64,000 bases of DNA from positions 124,001-188,000 of the forward strand of contig CALNWN010000002.1 of assembly GCA_940746715.1 (NCBI GenBank), given 5' to 3'. Positions 48,966-58,730 of the stretch are shown piece after piece. Positions within the stretch are counted from its first letter, which is position 1; the number at the start of each line of letters is the position of its first letter. The notes below the pieces were generated by a model. The model made no database searches. It was not told the DNA's origin and saw only the letters and a program-made list of their open reading frames with translations. This DNA is from an uncultured Paraburkholderia sp. (GTDB lineage Bacteria > Pseudomonadota > Gammaproteobacteria > Burkholderiales > Burkholderiaceae). The translations under genes and the position numbers were made by a program.

Positions 48966-49847
48966 ATGACCACTTCCGCCACGCGCCGCGCCGCCTTCCG
49001 CGCCAAAGTCGACCAACGCCAGGGCCTGCTCGTGCCGGGCGCCTTCAACGCGATGAGCGCGCGCGTCATCGAGGATGCGGGCTTCGAGGCCATTTACATC
49101 ACCGGCGCGGGCGTCACGAACATGTCGCTCGGCTTGCCGGACCTCGGTTTCATTGGACTTGCCGAAGTCGCCGAGCACACCGCGCGGATTCGCGACGCGG
49201 TGGCGCTGCCGCTCATCGTCGACGCCGACACGGGCTTCGGCAACGCGTTGAACGTGCGCCAGACCGTGCGGGTGCTCGAACGCAGCGGCGCCGACGTGAT
49301 CCAGTTCGAAGACCAGATCATGCCGAAGAAATGCGGCCACTTCTCCGGCAAGGAAGTGATCAGCGCGAGCGAAATGGCCGGCAAGATCCGCGCAGCCGTC
49401 GATGCCCGCGAGGACGGCAATCTGCAGATCATGGCGCGCACCGACGCCGCGGCCGTGCACGGTATCGAAGACGCCATCGAGCGCGGTCATCGCTTTATCG
49501 AGGCGGGCGCGGACATTCTGTTCATCGAGGCCACCGAATCGCTCGCGGACATCGAGCGCCTGCCGTCGCTCTTCGACACGCCGCAGTTGATCAACATCGT
49601 GATCGGCGGCAAGACGCCCGTGCAGTCGCGCGAGGCGCTCGCGAAGCTCGGCTACGGCATCGTGCTCTACGCGAACGCGGCGCTGCAAGGCGCGGTGCTC
49701 GGCATGCAGCGCGCGCTTGGCAGCCTCAGGACGAACGGCCGCCTCGACGAAGACGCCACGCTCGTCGCGCCGTTCAGCGAACGCCAGCGGCTCGTGAACA
49801 AGCCGCTCTACGCCCGGCTCGACCGCGAATACGCCGCGAAAGACTGA
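48966..49847 (+). CDS. Isocitrate lyase/PEP mutase family lyase
   Basis: This TIM-barrel lyase has 293 residues. GAFNAMSARVIEDAGFEAIYITGAG, VDADTGFGNALNV (Mg-binding Asp pair), FEDQIMPKKCGHFSGK (gating loop with the catalytic Cys) and MARTDA are all visible. The KKCGH loop is shared with methylisocitrate lyase. The rest differs from PrpB, so the substrate may be another 2-alkylmalate or isocitrate-like acid. Expression is probably sigma54-dependent from 48902. It is intact, while its presumed activator is broken. Confidence 0.85.
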   Translation: MTTSATRRAAFRAKVDQRQGLLVPGAFNAMSARVIEDAGFEAIYITGAGVTNMSLGLPDLGFIGLAEVAEHTARIRDAVALPLIVDADTGFGNALNVRQTVRVLERSGADVIQFEDQIMPKKCGHFSGKEVISASEMAGKIRAAVDAREDGNLQIMARTDAAAVHGIEDAIERGHRFIEAGADILFIEATESLADIERLPSLFDTPQLINIVIGGKTPVQSREALAKLGYGIVLYANAALQGAVLGMQRALGSLRTNGRLDEDATLVAPFSERQRLVNKPLYARLDREYAAKD

Positions 49848-49902
49848 GCGGCGCGCCTCTTTCGGAACGTGTTGCCTCGCGGGCAGAACGGCACACGCCG
49901 TG

Positions 49903-49927
49903 CTTTGCGCAGACACTCTGCGCAAAG
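49903..49927 (+). terminator. Stem-loop after the lyase gene
   Basis: CTTTGCGCAGA and TCTGCGCAAAG form a perfect 11-bp stem with a three-base loop, 55 bp after the stop. No T-run follows. Confidence 0.6.
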
Positions 49928-50078
49928 TCGCGATCAGCGTGCGGGGCTTGCTGATGCGCGAGGCGGGATTGCGCTAGGATTCAAGGCCGGCCGGAAAAGG
50001 TCGCTATCCGGCGACGTCCGGATTCGACGTAGAGGCTTATTGAACGGCGCACACACGTATTCGAAAGGTAGTCAAAAA

Positions 50079-50192
50079 ATGAAGCCCATTACATCGCGAG
50101 TCAGGTGCACTGCGTGCGGCGTCCCCGCCTGCGTTATTCGCGGCCAATCCGACGACGCTGTCACGCTCAAGCTGCCGGGGGCCCGGCCATGA
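50079..50192 (+). CDS. Small cysteine-containing ORF coupled to an MFS gene
   Basis: This 37-codon frame has a GAAAGG sequence 9-16 bases before its ATG. Its stop overlaps the start of the transporter gene (ATGA). The peptide contains VRCTACGVPACV, with three cysteines in CxxCxxxxC spacing, so metal binding or a leader-peptide role is possible. I know of no family. Alternatively the frame is only a translated leader setting transporter expression. Confidence 0.4.
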   Translation: MKPITSRVRCTACGVPACVIRGQSDDAVTLKLPGARP

Positions 50193-51620
50193 GCGCAGCG
50201 AGCGCGCGTGACAACCATGTCGGCTGGCTGCCCTACATCGTCGCGGCCACGTTTTTTATGGAGTATCTCGACACCACGGTGATCGCGACCGCGTTGCCGC
50301 AGATGGCGCGCTCGTTCGGCGTCGGGCCGAACAGCGTCAGTCTCGGCATGACGGCCTACATGCTGGCGCTGGCTATCTTTATTCCTGCGAGCGGCTGGAT
50401 CGCCGACCGCTGCGGCTCGCGCACCGTCTTCTTCACGGCGATCGGCGTGTTCACGGCGGCCTCCGTGTTGTGCGGCCTCTCGCAGAACGTCGCCGAATTC
50501 ACCGCCGCGCGCCTGCTGCAAGGCATCGGCGGCGCGATGATGGTGCCGGTGGGCCGGCTGATCGTCGTCCGCAGCACCGAAAAAAGCCGCATGATGCAGG
50601 CCATTTCCACCATCACGTGGCCGGCCATTGCGGCGCCTGTGGTCGGTCCGCCGATCGGCGGCTTCATCACGACTTACGCGTCGTGGCGCTGGATCTTTCT
50701 GCTCAGCGTGCCGTTCGGCCTCGCCGCAATGGCCGTCGCGCTCGCCATGGTGCCGAACCTGCGCGGCAGCGAACGCAAGCCGCTCGACGTGGTGGGCCTG
50801 CTGCTGAGCGGCACGGCGCTCACCGCGATCCTGTACGGCGCGGACCTGGCGAGCCAGCCCGCCGAAAACCCGTGGATCGCCGGCGCGATTATCGCCGCGG
50901 GCTTGCTCGTCGGGGTCGTTGCGCCAGCATGCGAAGCGGCATCCGCATCCGCTGATCGACGTCTCCACGCTGAAGATTCCGACGTTCTCGGTCACCGTCG
51001 TGACCGGCTCGTTCACGCGCATCGGCATCGGCGCCGTGCCTTATCTGATGCCGCTGCTGTTTCAGGTCGGCTTCGGCTTGTCGGCGTTCAAGTCGGGGCT
51101 GCTTCTGCTCGCGAGCGCGCTCGGCAATCTCGGCATGAAGGCGTTCACCACGCGCATCCTGCAGCGCTTCGGCTTTCGCATGGTGTCGATCGTCGACGTG
51201 ACGGTGGCCGGCATCTTCATCATCGCGTGCGGATTGCTGACGCCCGACGTGCCGCTCGCGCTGATCGTGGTGTTCGTCTATAGCGTCGCGCGCTCCATGC
51301 AGTTTTCGACGCTCGCGACGCTCGCCTATGCCGACGTCGCGCAGCCGCAAATGAGCGCGGCCAGCACCCTCTGGAGCGCCGCGGCGCAAATGACGATCGG
51401 TCTCGGCATTGCGTTCGGCGCGGTATCGCTGCGCGCCGCCGCATTCTTCAACGGCCAGACGCCGGGCCACGTCTTCACGCTCGACGATTTCCGCCTCGCG
51501 TTTCTGCTGGCAGGCGTGCTGACGCTTCTGTCGGTGATCGGCTACATGGGCCTTTCGCGCGACGCCGGCCAGAGCATCGGCGGCAGCTCGCGCGGCGCTG
51601 AAGATCCCGCGAAGAGCTGA
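50189..51620 (+). pseudogene. MFS transporter (DHA2-like), frameshifted
   Basis: This is a drug-efflux-type permease. The start is at ATG 50189. The N-terminal half has FMEYLDTTVIATALPQM and SGWIADRCGSRTVFF (motif A), then GIGGAMMVPVGRL and TWPAIAAPVVGPPIGGFI (motif C). At about 50925 the frame shifts in a GTTGCGCC stretch. LRQHAKRHPHPLIDVSTLK continues in the next frame through the remaining helices to TGA 51620. Restored length is about 477 residues. A small cysteine-containing frame is coupled upstream, and a GNAT gene follows after 25 bp. Confidence 0.82.
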
Positions 51621-51645
51621 GCTGCATCGGCAATCAGGAGACCAC

Positions 51646-52085
51646 ATGACGACTCTCAACGAGCTGCGAATTTCGAGCAATAAAGACGAACTCGACATCG
51701 ACATAGTGCATGCGTTTCTCTCGCAGGAAACGCCGTGGGCGAAGGGCATTCCGCGCGACACGCTCGATCGCGCGATTGCCGGTTCGCTGTGTATGGGCGG
51801 CTCTATGTCGGCGGCAGGCAGGTGGCGTTCGCGCGCGTCGTTACGGACCACGCGACGTTTGCCTATTTATGCGATGTCTTCGTGCTGCCGCCGTATCGCG
51901 GCAAAGGCTATGCACACGCGTTGCTCGCGCAGCTCTTTGCGAGCGAGTCGCTGCAGGGCCTGAGAAGAATCATGCTGGCGACGACGGACGCGCACCATGT
52001 GTATCGGCCGCACGGTTTCAAGGCTTTGTCGAACCCCGGGCTTTTCATGGAAGTGCATAACCCGGACGTTTACAGAAGCGCCTGA
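51646..52085 (+). pseudogene. GNAT acetyltransferase, frameshifted
   Basis: This is a small Gcn5-related acyltransferase of about 146 residues. AGGAG lies seven bases before the ATG. The first 50 residues (IDIVHAFLSQETPWAKGIPRDTLDRAI) read in one frame. A shift at about 51795 leads to YVGGRQVAFARVVTD and the acetyl-CoA loop VLPPYRGKGYAHALL. VYRPHGFKAL is the usual C-terminal motif of this subfamily. The substrate is unknown. Confidence 0.8.
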
Positions 52086-52127
52086 CGAGCCCGGCGCAAT
52101 CACCGGCAAACGAACCGGCGGCCGCCT

Positions 52128-53014
52128 TCAGACGTACGCGCGCTCGCGCATCCACTTCGTCATGATCCACTTGTCGCCGGCACGCACCGGCGCGCCGCCG
52201 TGCAAGGTCAGCGGATCGAGCTGGCGCTGGCCGTTCATATAGCGGAAGTACACCGCGCCGCCCTGCTTCGCGGCCACGGACAAACCCGCTTCCGGAAAGA
52301 TCGTTTCGCCGCCGTCGGCCACGTCGTTCAGATAGACGACGAGCGTCGCGACGCGGTGCACACCGCGCTGCCGGGCTGATCGGGCGGGAAATAGTCGAAA
52401 TGCGGCCGGTATTCGCCGGTCGGGCCGTAGTGGAGGATCTGCAAGCCCTCGCCGTTTTCGACCGGCCAGTTCATCAGGCTCGCGATACGCTGGTCCAGCC
52501 GCTCGATAAACGCGTCCTCTGCGCGTTGATACCAGATGCCCTCGCTGGTGCGATTGCGGATCACGTCTTCCTGGCCGGTCGCCGGATCGACGATGGTCGA
52601 ACGTTTCAGCCGATGCCGCGAACGCTCGATCATCTCGTTGCATTCCACCGGCGAGAGCACGTTCGCGAATACGATCACCTGCGGCCGGTCGCAGCGCATC
52701 AACACCTGCACGTCGCGGTCGAAGGCGCGAATCGTATTGCCGCGCGCGACGGGGCCTTCGTCGTATTGATACGCTGCCCGCGCCGTCTGCGCAGGCTGCG
52801 ACAACGCGGCTTCTGTTCCGCCCGCCGAGGCCGCTGACGTTGCCGCCGCCGGCGTGGCAGACGCGCTCAGACCGAACGCGCCGCGCACCGCTTCGCTTGC
52901 GGTGTCCACGGCAAAGCCGGCCTGCACCATGGCCTCGATCATCGAATCCATGGTGCAGCCGCGCGCCGCGTTGGTACGCAGCCATTCCTGCCATGCGGCA
53001 TCCACTACTGGCAT
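52128..53014 (-). pseudogene. Prolyl 4-hydroxylase-like 2OG-Fe(II) oxygenase, frameshifted
   Basis: This is a 2-oxoglutarate-dependent dioxygenase of the P4H alpha type. A helical N-terminal region of about 90 residues precedes VFANVLSPVECNEMIE. The iron ligands are HFD in YRPHFDYFPP and the later His in LTLHGGAPV, with the 2OG-binding Lys in GDKWIMTKW. The frame shifts at about 52365, just after PDQPGSAV, inside the catalytic core. The start at 53014 is uncertain. Restored length is near 295 residues. Confidence 0.78.
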
Positions 53015-53068
53015 ACCTGTCCGCGCTGTTGGATAAAACAAGAATAGTGCATCGGCCGAGGCCCGCAC

Positions 53069-53548
53069 TCAGACGTTATGTTCCTGGCGCCGGTAAATCT
53101 TGAGCCCCTTCCTCGCACGCGCGCGGATCGTGCGCTGCACGAGCGGCGACCAGCCGAGCAATGCGCCGCGCGCGCCCAACGCCTGACGCATCCATGCCCA
53201 CAAATCGAAACTGTCGCGATGCTCGACGATGAGCCCATCGCGAAACGCAAAGCGCGCCTCGATATGATTGACCACCGGGCGGCCCGTCTGACTGAACACA
53301 TAGCCCGCGGTCCAATGCGCGCGACCGCTGTGCTCGTCGGCTTCCACACTGTCGAAGGTCAGCGAAAAATCCTGCGCGCGCGTGACGAGCATGCGCCACA
53401 TGTCGCGCACCTCGTCGCCGCGCAATTCGCCGAACGCAGGGTCGCTGAAGACGACGTCGTCCGCGTAGCAGGCAATCATAGTCTCGGCATCGCGCCGCTG
53501 GAACGCCGTGTAAAAGCGTTCGATCACTTGAGTGTTGGGATGGCTCAT
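53069..53548 (-). CDS. SnoaL/NTF2-like protein
   Basis: This 159-residue cone-fold protein opens with VIERFYTAFQRRDAETMIACYADDVVFSDPAF, the standard SnoaL-like start. It contains VNHIEARFAFRDGLIVEHRDSFDLWAW, typical of polyketide-cyclase-like NTF2 proteins. Whether it is an enzyme is unknown. It is intact. A gap of about 185 bp with GC-rich imperfect repeats (GCTTGxxGCC-like) lies upstream. Confidence 0.8.
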   Translation of the reverse strand: MSHPNTQVIERFYTAFQRRDAETMIACYADDVVFSDPAFGELRGDEVRDMWRMLVTRAQDFSLTFDSVEADEHSGRAHWTAGYVFSQTGRPVVNHIEARFAFRDGLIVEHRDSFDLWAWMRQALGARGALLGWSPLVQRTIRARARKGLKIYRRQEHNV

Positions 53549-53732
53549 TTGTTCTGGTAATGGTTGCCGGCTGCTTTGAAGCGTTGCTTGGAAGCGTGCC
53601 TGGAGTCTGCTTGAGGCCTGCTTGTGGCCTACTTCAAGCCGCTTTTAAGCCGCTGTGGAAGTCCGCTTCCTGAGCACGTGCGGAATCCGGATTGTATCCA
53701 ATGAAACGCGCACGCCCTTGGACGGCCAACGG

Positions 53733-55181
53733 CTAACCCTCGTGCGCATGAGCGCGAGCGCGGATCGCGGAGAGCGAATCGTCGACCAGCAGTTTGCCCG
53801 AATCGAACACCGTGACCATCGCGTCCTGCCAATCGGCCGCGGTGGCGCCGGCGTTCTCATGCGGCGCGAGCGGCAGCGTGGCGGTGCGGTACCCGCCCGT
53901 TCGACGATTGACGAGCAGCGTAAGCCGCCCTTTCATGGAGCGCTTGGTGGTGTCCGTTACCGGGTTTTTCAACACGTCGTGCCAAGCGTCGCCGAGCCGG
54001 ATGGCCGAACATTTCATCGCGAAGCGTTGCGTATCGCGATTGATCTGCTGCAACAGCGCGCCGCCCATGCCGAACACGATGTTGTCCGCCGCGAAACCGG
54101 CGTGGTCCATCGCGGCAAGAATGGCCGCCAGCGAGTCCGGATTCACGCCGTCGCCCTGAATGACGCGCACGTTCTTCAGCACGCGCCGCCCCTTGCTGTT
54201 CACCGTGGATCCGAACGACGCCTCCAGAGCACGCAAGGTCTGCAGCACGATGCTGCGCGGATCGCCGGAATCAGGGCGGATCACGAGCGTGCCGCCGGAA
54301 TCGAGCACCGCCTGCTTCAGCTCCGTGCCCCACACTTTCAGTGCCGCGAACAGATCGTAGGAGTCCGACACCACGGAAACGATTGCGCCCGGCCTCGCGA
54401 ACTTCGCGATCATGTTCCGATACGCCTCGGTCTCGCGCTCGCGCCCCCATGACGTGATCGTGCTGTGTTCGGCGGCCGGCACCGAAAACGCGGCCATGCT
54501 CTCGCTGTAGTAGTGATTCGCGGCCACCACGCCGAGCACCGTATCCGATCCCATGAAACTCACGAGGTGCGCCGCGCCGCCAATCGCCGCCGATTCCGCG
54601 CTCGACACGCCGCGCGCCCCGAAGTCGTGCAGCTTGAACGGCAGTTGGGTGAGATCGTCGCTGGTCTTTAGCAGATAGTCGCGGATCGTCTTGCGCAGAT
54701 GCCAGCTTTGCGTTGCGACCGTGATCGGATACCACACGCGCAAGAGCATGGTCTCGAGATAGGAAGCGAGCCAGAACACCTCGCGGTCCTCGCATTCCAC
54801 GGTGACCAGCACGTTATGCGTGGGCACCACCGAACCTTCGGGCACCGCGCGAATGCGCACCGGCAGATAACCGCCGTGACGCTCCACGACGTAGCGCCAG
54901 CCCGCTTCGTTGAACGGCTCGCCGTGCGCACCGAAGAATGCCTTCGCTTCGTCGATCATCGGCGCGGTAATCGGCCGGCACAGATACTCCTTGATGAGCA
55001 TCTGCAGGCCAAAAAAGAGCGTACGGTCGTAGCGCCCGCCGCGCGATTCGATGTATGAAAACATCGCCGACGCTTCCGGCGGGTACTGCAGATAATGCGA
55101 CGCCTTGTATGAATCCGTGTTGAGAATCGGATTCGAGAGAATCGCAGACACGCCGCTAGGACCGCTGAACTCGTTGGCCAT
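53733..55181 (-). CDS. nadV: Nicotinamide phosphoribosyltransferase
   Basis: NadV makes nicotinamide mononucleotide from nicotinamide and PRPP, a direct NAD salvage step. The 482 residues begin near NTDSYKASHYLQYPP, the NAMPT/NadV signature. They also show LPFKLHDFGARGVSSAESAAIGGAAHL, SDSYDLFAALKVWGTEL, VIRPDSGDP and VFGMGGALLQQINRDTQRFAMK. The start at ATG 55181 is chosen because homology begins there; the frame is open for another 130 codons upstream without NadV character. No prs or nudix partner gene is next to it. It is intact. Confidence 0.9.
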   Translation of the reverse strand: MANEFSGPSGVSAILSNPILNTDSYKASHYLQYPPEASAMFSYIESRGGRYDRTLFFGLQMLIKEYLCRPITAPMIDEAKAFFGAHGEPFNEAGWRYVVERHGGYLPVRIRAVPEGSVVPTHNVLVTVECEDREVFWLASYLETMLLRVWYPITVATQSWHLRKTIRDYLLKTSDDLTQLPFKLHDFGARGVSSAESAAIGGAAHLVSFMGSDTVLGVVAANHYYSESMAAFSVPAAEHSTITSWGRERETEAYRNMIAKFARPGAIVSVVSDSYDLFAALKVWGTELKQAVLDSGGTLVIRPDSGDPRSIVLQTLRALEASFGSTVNSKGRRVLKNVRVIQGDGVNPDSLAAILAAMDHAGFAADNIVFGMGGALLQQINRDTQRFAMKCSAIRLGDAWHDVLKNPVTDTTKRSMKGRLTLLVNRRTGGYRTATLPLAPHENAGATAADWQDAMVTVFDSGKLLVDDSLSAIRARAHAHEG

Positions 55182-55341
55182 GGAGGACCCCGCACTCGGC
55201 TCGCTGACAGAAACCGGCCTTACATGATGCCACGAGCTTGCAGCGGGCGGCATGCGGTTGCCGCGCCGACTCCGAGGTCCGGCTCGGCACTCGTGCGGAT
55301 CGCATGCGGCGTCCGCCTTGCGCAACGGTCGAAAGCGGTCG

Positions 55342-55662
55342 TCAGTCCGGGTCGCCGTCTTCCCACGCGTGGCTATCCGCATCGCGCCCGGCGTTCCTCT
55401 CCTGCGCCACCGGCAGTCGTATGCGTCGCGCAGCGCGGGGCGCTGAATCTCCGCCTGCGCGCGCCGTTTGATCGCATCGGCAATCACGAGCGTCATCAGA
55501 TCGACGGGCGGCGCGGCGAACCATGCGCGCTGCGCGCCCACGTATGCCCGATAACGAAGACGCACGACCTTCGCCGCAGATTGAGTGGCTGACGTGGCCG
55601 ACGTGGCTGAAGTTGCTGACTGGGCGCGGCGCGCGGGCCGGCCCGTAAATTGGCGTTTTCAT
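55342..55662 (-). CDS. Hypothetical protein, reading frame doubtful
   Basis: A GGGGGAT ribosome-binding site three bases before ATG 55662 gives MKTPIYGPARA, a convincing gene start. In the single open frame (106 codons) the middle is Arg/Ser-rich and unnatural. In the neighbouring frame it reads SATQSAAKVVRLRYRAYVGAQ and then a helix-like DLMTLVIADAIKRR. The end (LPVAQERNAGRDADSHAWEDGDPD) is again in the first frame. Two compensating frameshifts, near 55630 and 55425, would give a small protein of unknown function. I do not recognise a family. Confidence 0.4.
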   Translation of the reverse strand: MKTPIYGPARAPRPVSNFSHVGHVSHSICGEGRASSLSGIRGRAARMVRRAARRSDDARDCRCDQTARAGGDSAPRAARRIRLPVAQERNAGRDADSHAWEDGDPD

Positions 55663-56900
55663 GACATCCCCCGTACGAATGACAGCTGATACGCTGACGG
55701 CTGCGCTGCAGCCTTCTAGGTCCGCCGTGCCCACGCCACAGCGCGAACACGGCGCCCGGTCCACCTCGCATTTGCGCCTCTCTTATGGAGGCTTTGGCCT
55801 TCTCCCCGCTTCGTCGCGCCGGTTGGTCCAGACCGTACGCTGCCCCTTCCCTGTTATGCACGTCGCTCGCGCAAACGTTTCGCGCGAGGTACCTGTCGTT
55901 ATTTAGCCAGCACCTGCCCCTTCACAAACGAAAAAAACCGGCGAGGTCAGAGCTTTGCGTCGTCGGGTGACGAACAACCGCTTCGCATCGGTTGTTCGCC
56001 CCTCTTGTTTGACGTCCGTCTGTCAGTGGCCCCGCCGCAGCCTCGTAAGACGCATTGGCATTCCCCGGCCGCGTCCACGAAGTCGTTCTGTTGCTGCCGG
56101 TCGTTTCGGCTTTCCCCTCGCTTCGGCCTCATCTTCCTCGGCTGACGGGCAGCAACACATTCGCTGTGACTCGCTTATTGCAATGGCTATGCCATGTGCG
56201 TTCAGGTCCTGTCGCACGGGACGTCATCCACGATGCGCCGCTATTCGCCGGAGTGCCGCCCGATCGAAGCACGACGCCCAGCGATTCGTATTCGAGACGC
56301 TTTACGGGCTTAAAGCGGCGTAAAAAAGACGTATTGCGCGCATGGAATACGCGCTTCATCTGAGTGCCTTATTCCCCGCCCCCGCGCGCCTTCGCGGTTT
56401 GCGTGGAAGCTTTGGACAAATGCACGGGCATCGAGGCGCATCAAAACGGTGCCGATATGGTGAAAACGCATAATGCCGATTTTGTTGCATGCATGAAACA
56501 TCGGAAATGGCGGCGTGCATATGCGCGTGACGCGTTCGTTCGCGCGCTGTTTACTCCAGCGCGCATAACCGGGCTTGACATATTGCAATTGGAACGGCAG
56601 TCGATTAACCCTGCAGTACCCGCAATTTCCGGCGACTACCGAATAAGCGCCAGTCAAATCAACAAACTTTTCCGCTACTGATTTGTTTGTATGGCATTCC
56701 AAAGCGCTTTCGCTTATGTTTAAGTCACGCGCCGCTCAGAGCGCGATCCAATAGGCGAAAGAGTTCACAAGCGGTACAAGTGATTCGCGGATGAACTACT
56801 CCGGCGGTTGCGACGTAGTACATCCCGCTTGCCGGTCTTTGCTTGCCGGTCTTTAACAACGTCGAACAGCAGTTTTGAGAGCAGCACGGAATCGGGGGTA
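55663..56900. other. 1.2-kb region without a convincing gene
   Basis: Codon use is poor in all frames. A strong hairpin, CGAACAACCG paired with CGGTTGTTCG, lies at 55971-55998 and is followed by CCCCTCTT. From about 56420 to 56760 the GC content falls noticeably. An open frame of 105 codons at 56364-56681 has no ribosome-binding site and no recognisable domain, so I do not call it. The stretch may be the remains of lost genes. Confidence 0.5.
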
Positions 56901-58389
56901 ATGGACATGACTTTCGCATCTGCGGACACGGAACGCACGGTTCTCTACGTATCGAACTCGCCCGATCAGAAACTCGCGGACTTTCTCGCCCAATCCGGCT
57001 GGCATGCCGTGCACGCGAAAAACACCGCGAGCGCGGAGCGCGTGATCGACCGCGACAACATCAAGGTCGGTCTCGTCGAACTGCCGGAAGACTGCACGTC
57101 GCAGCAACTCTCCGCGCTTGCCTCGTGCATGCGCCGCCCCGAAACCAACTGGGTCGCGCAGATCGCGCCGGGCCAGGCAGACAACGAACTGGTCAGCCGT
57201 TTCATCCTCGATTACTGCTTTGACTTTGTCACGCGGCCGTGGCTGAACGAGCGGCTCGTGTTCGCGCTCGGCCACGCGCACGGGCTGTCGTCGCTGCGGC
57301 ACGTGCCTGTCGCGCCGGAACCGTCGCTCGGGCGGCACGGCATGGTCGGCCAATGCGAGGCCATGCAGCAGTTGTACCGGCGCATCGACAAATGCGGCGC
57401 GACGGAAGCGCCGGTGTTCATCGCGGGCGAGTCGGGCACGGGCAAGGAGTTGACCGCGCGCCATCCATGAGCGCTCGCCGCGCAAGGGCCGCCAGTTCGT
57501 CGCCATCAACTGCGCGGCGATTCCTCCGAGCCGGCTGCAGGCTGAACTGTTCGGTCACGAACGCGGCGCGTTCACCGGCGCGCTTCAGCGCAAGATCGGC
57601 CGGATTGAAAGCGCGCATGAAGGCACGCTCTTTCTGGATGAAATCGGCGATATGCCGCACGAATGCCAGGCGGTGCTGCTGCGCTTCCTGCAGGAAGGCA
57701 CGGTCGAGCGGCTCGGCGGCAACGGCCCGATTCACGTTGACGTTCGCGTCATTTCGGCGACCCACGTCGATCTCGACAAGGCCGTTGAGGAAGGCCGCTT
57801 CCGCGCCGACCTGTATCACCGGCTGTGCGTGCTGCGCCTCGTCGAACCGCCGTTGCGCGAACGCGGCGAGCTGCTCGCGAACTATGCACTCAGCATGTAC
57901 AAGCAGGACGGCGCGCGCAAACTGCGCGGGCTCTCGAGCGACGCCATCGTCGCCATGTCGAACTACGCGTGGCCGGGCAATGTGCGCGAGCTGATCAACT
58001 GCGTGCGGCGCGCCGTCGTGATGAGCGAGGGCCGTTTCATTACCGCGAACGATCTCGGCTTGCCCGCCACGGACAACGGCCCGGCCGTCAAGCTCGCGGA
58101 AATTCGCAGCAAGGCCGAAAAAGACGCGATCGAACATGCATTGCAGAGGCATGGTTATAAATTGTCGGAGGCGGCGGCTGAGCTCGGCATTTCGCGCGCC
58201 ACGCTGTACCGGCTGATGCACGCCGACCGGCTGCATCCGGAGCCGTCGGGCGGCCATGGGTCGAACGGCGGCACGGATGCCGACGGGGACGGCGAAGCCG
58301 AGAGGCGCGCCTTCGCTGATGTCGGCGGCTTCGGCGTAGTTTCTTGCAGTGGGCGGCCGCGCCGCCCATGTGAGCCCCCTTCCTCCTGA
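56901..58389 (+). pseudogene. VpsR-like sigma54-family regulator, frameshifted
   Basis: This resembles an enhancer-binding protein with an atypical receiver-like N-terminal domain (residues about 1-140, VLYVSNSPDQKLADFLAQSGW, lacking an obvious phospho-acceptor site), as in VpsR-type c-di-GMP regulators. The AAA+ domain has [29 protein letters not shown] and YAWPGNVREL. The Fis helix is KLSEAAAELGISRATLYRLM. The frame breaks at about 57462, immediately after Walker A (GKELTAR, then AIHERSP in another frame). Start 56901 or 56907, after GGGGG. The tail after the Fis helix is low-complexity. Confidence 0.8.
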
Positions 58390-58436
58390 CTGGCGAGCGA
58401 GCGTCTCGCCAGCGCATCTCACGCCCTCCGCCCCTT

Positions 58437-58485
58437 GCACTGCTTGTAGTGCTTGTACTGCTTGTGCTCCTCGTACTGCCTGTGC
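58437..58485 (+). repeat. Short 9-bp tandem repeat
   Basis: Units TGCTTGTAG, TGCTTGTAC, TGCTTGTGC, TCCTCGTAC and TGCCTGTGC follow one another, degenerating to the right. They lie in the 340-bp gap between the regulator and the channel gene, where nothing else was seen. Confidence 0.65.
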
Positions 58486-58730
58486 CCCGTTGCTCCTGGT
58501 GTTCCTGGCGCTCCTCGCGCCCGCCTGGACCCGCGTGCCACGCACAGGCAACCAATTTGCTACCGCTTGTTGCCGACACCGCCTGTTGCCGAATCGAGCC
58601 GCGCCACGGCCCCGCGAACCCCGCCGCAGGAACGCCACGAAAGCCGTGTCGGTCAAGGCCAGGCCACAATCGCCAGAGCGGCCGATGCGTCCCGCAAGCC
58701 GTCCGCACTCCGCAGCCCGTCTCATGCCTT

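Noticed and set aside
48966..49847. Calling the lyase prpB because of the PrpR-like neighbour
   Set aside because: It has the KKCGH loop but the rest differs from methylisocitrate lyase; no prpC or prpD is present.
47838..49925. 695-codon minus-strand frame covering the lyase and the start of the regulator
   Set aside because: Its first half is antisense to the lyase; only the part after 48746 is a real N-terminus (of the PrpR-like regulator).
56364..56681. 105-codon frame in the empty stretch
   Set aside because: No ribosome-binding site, no recognisable motif and lower GC than genes here.
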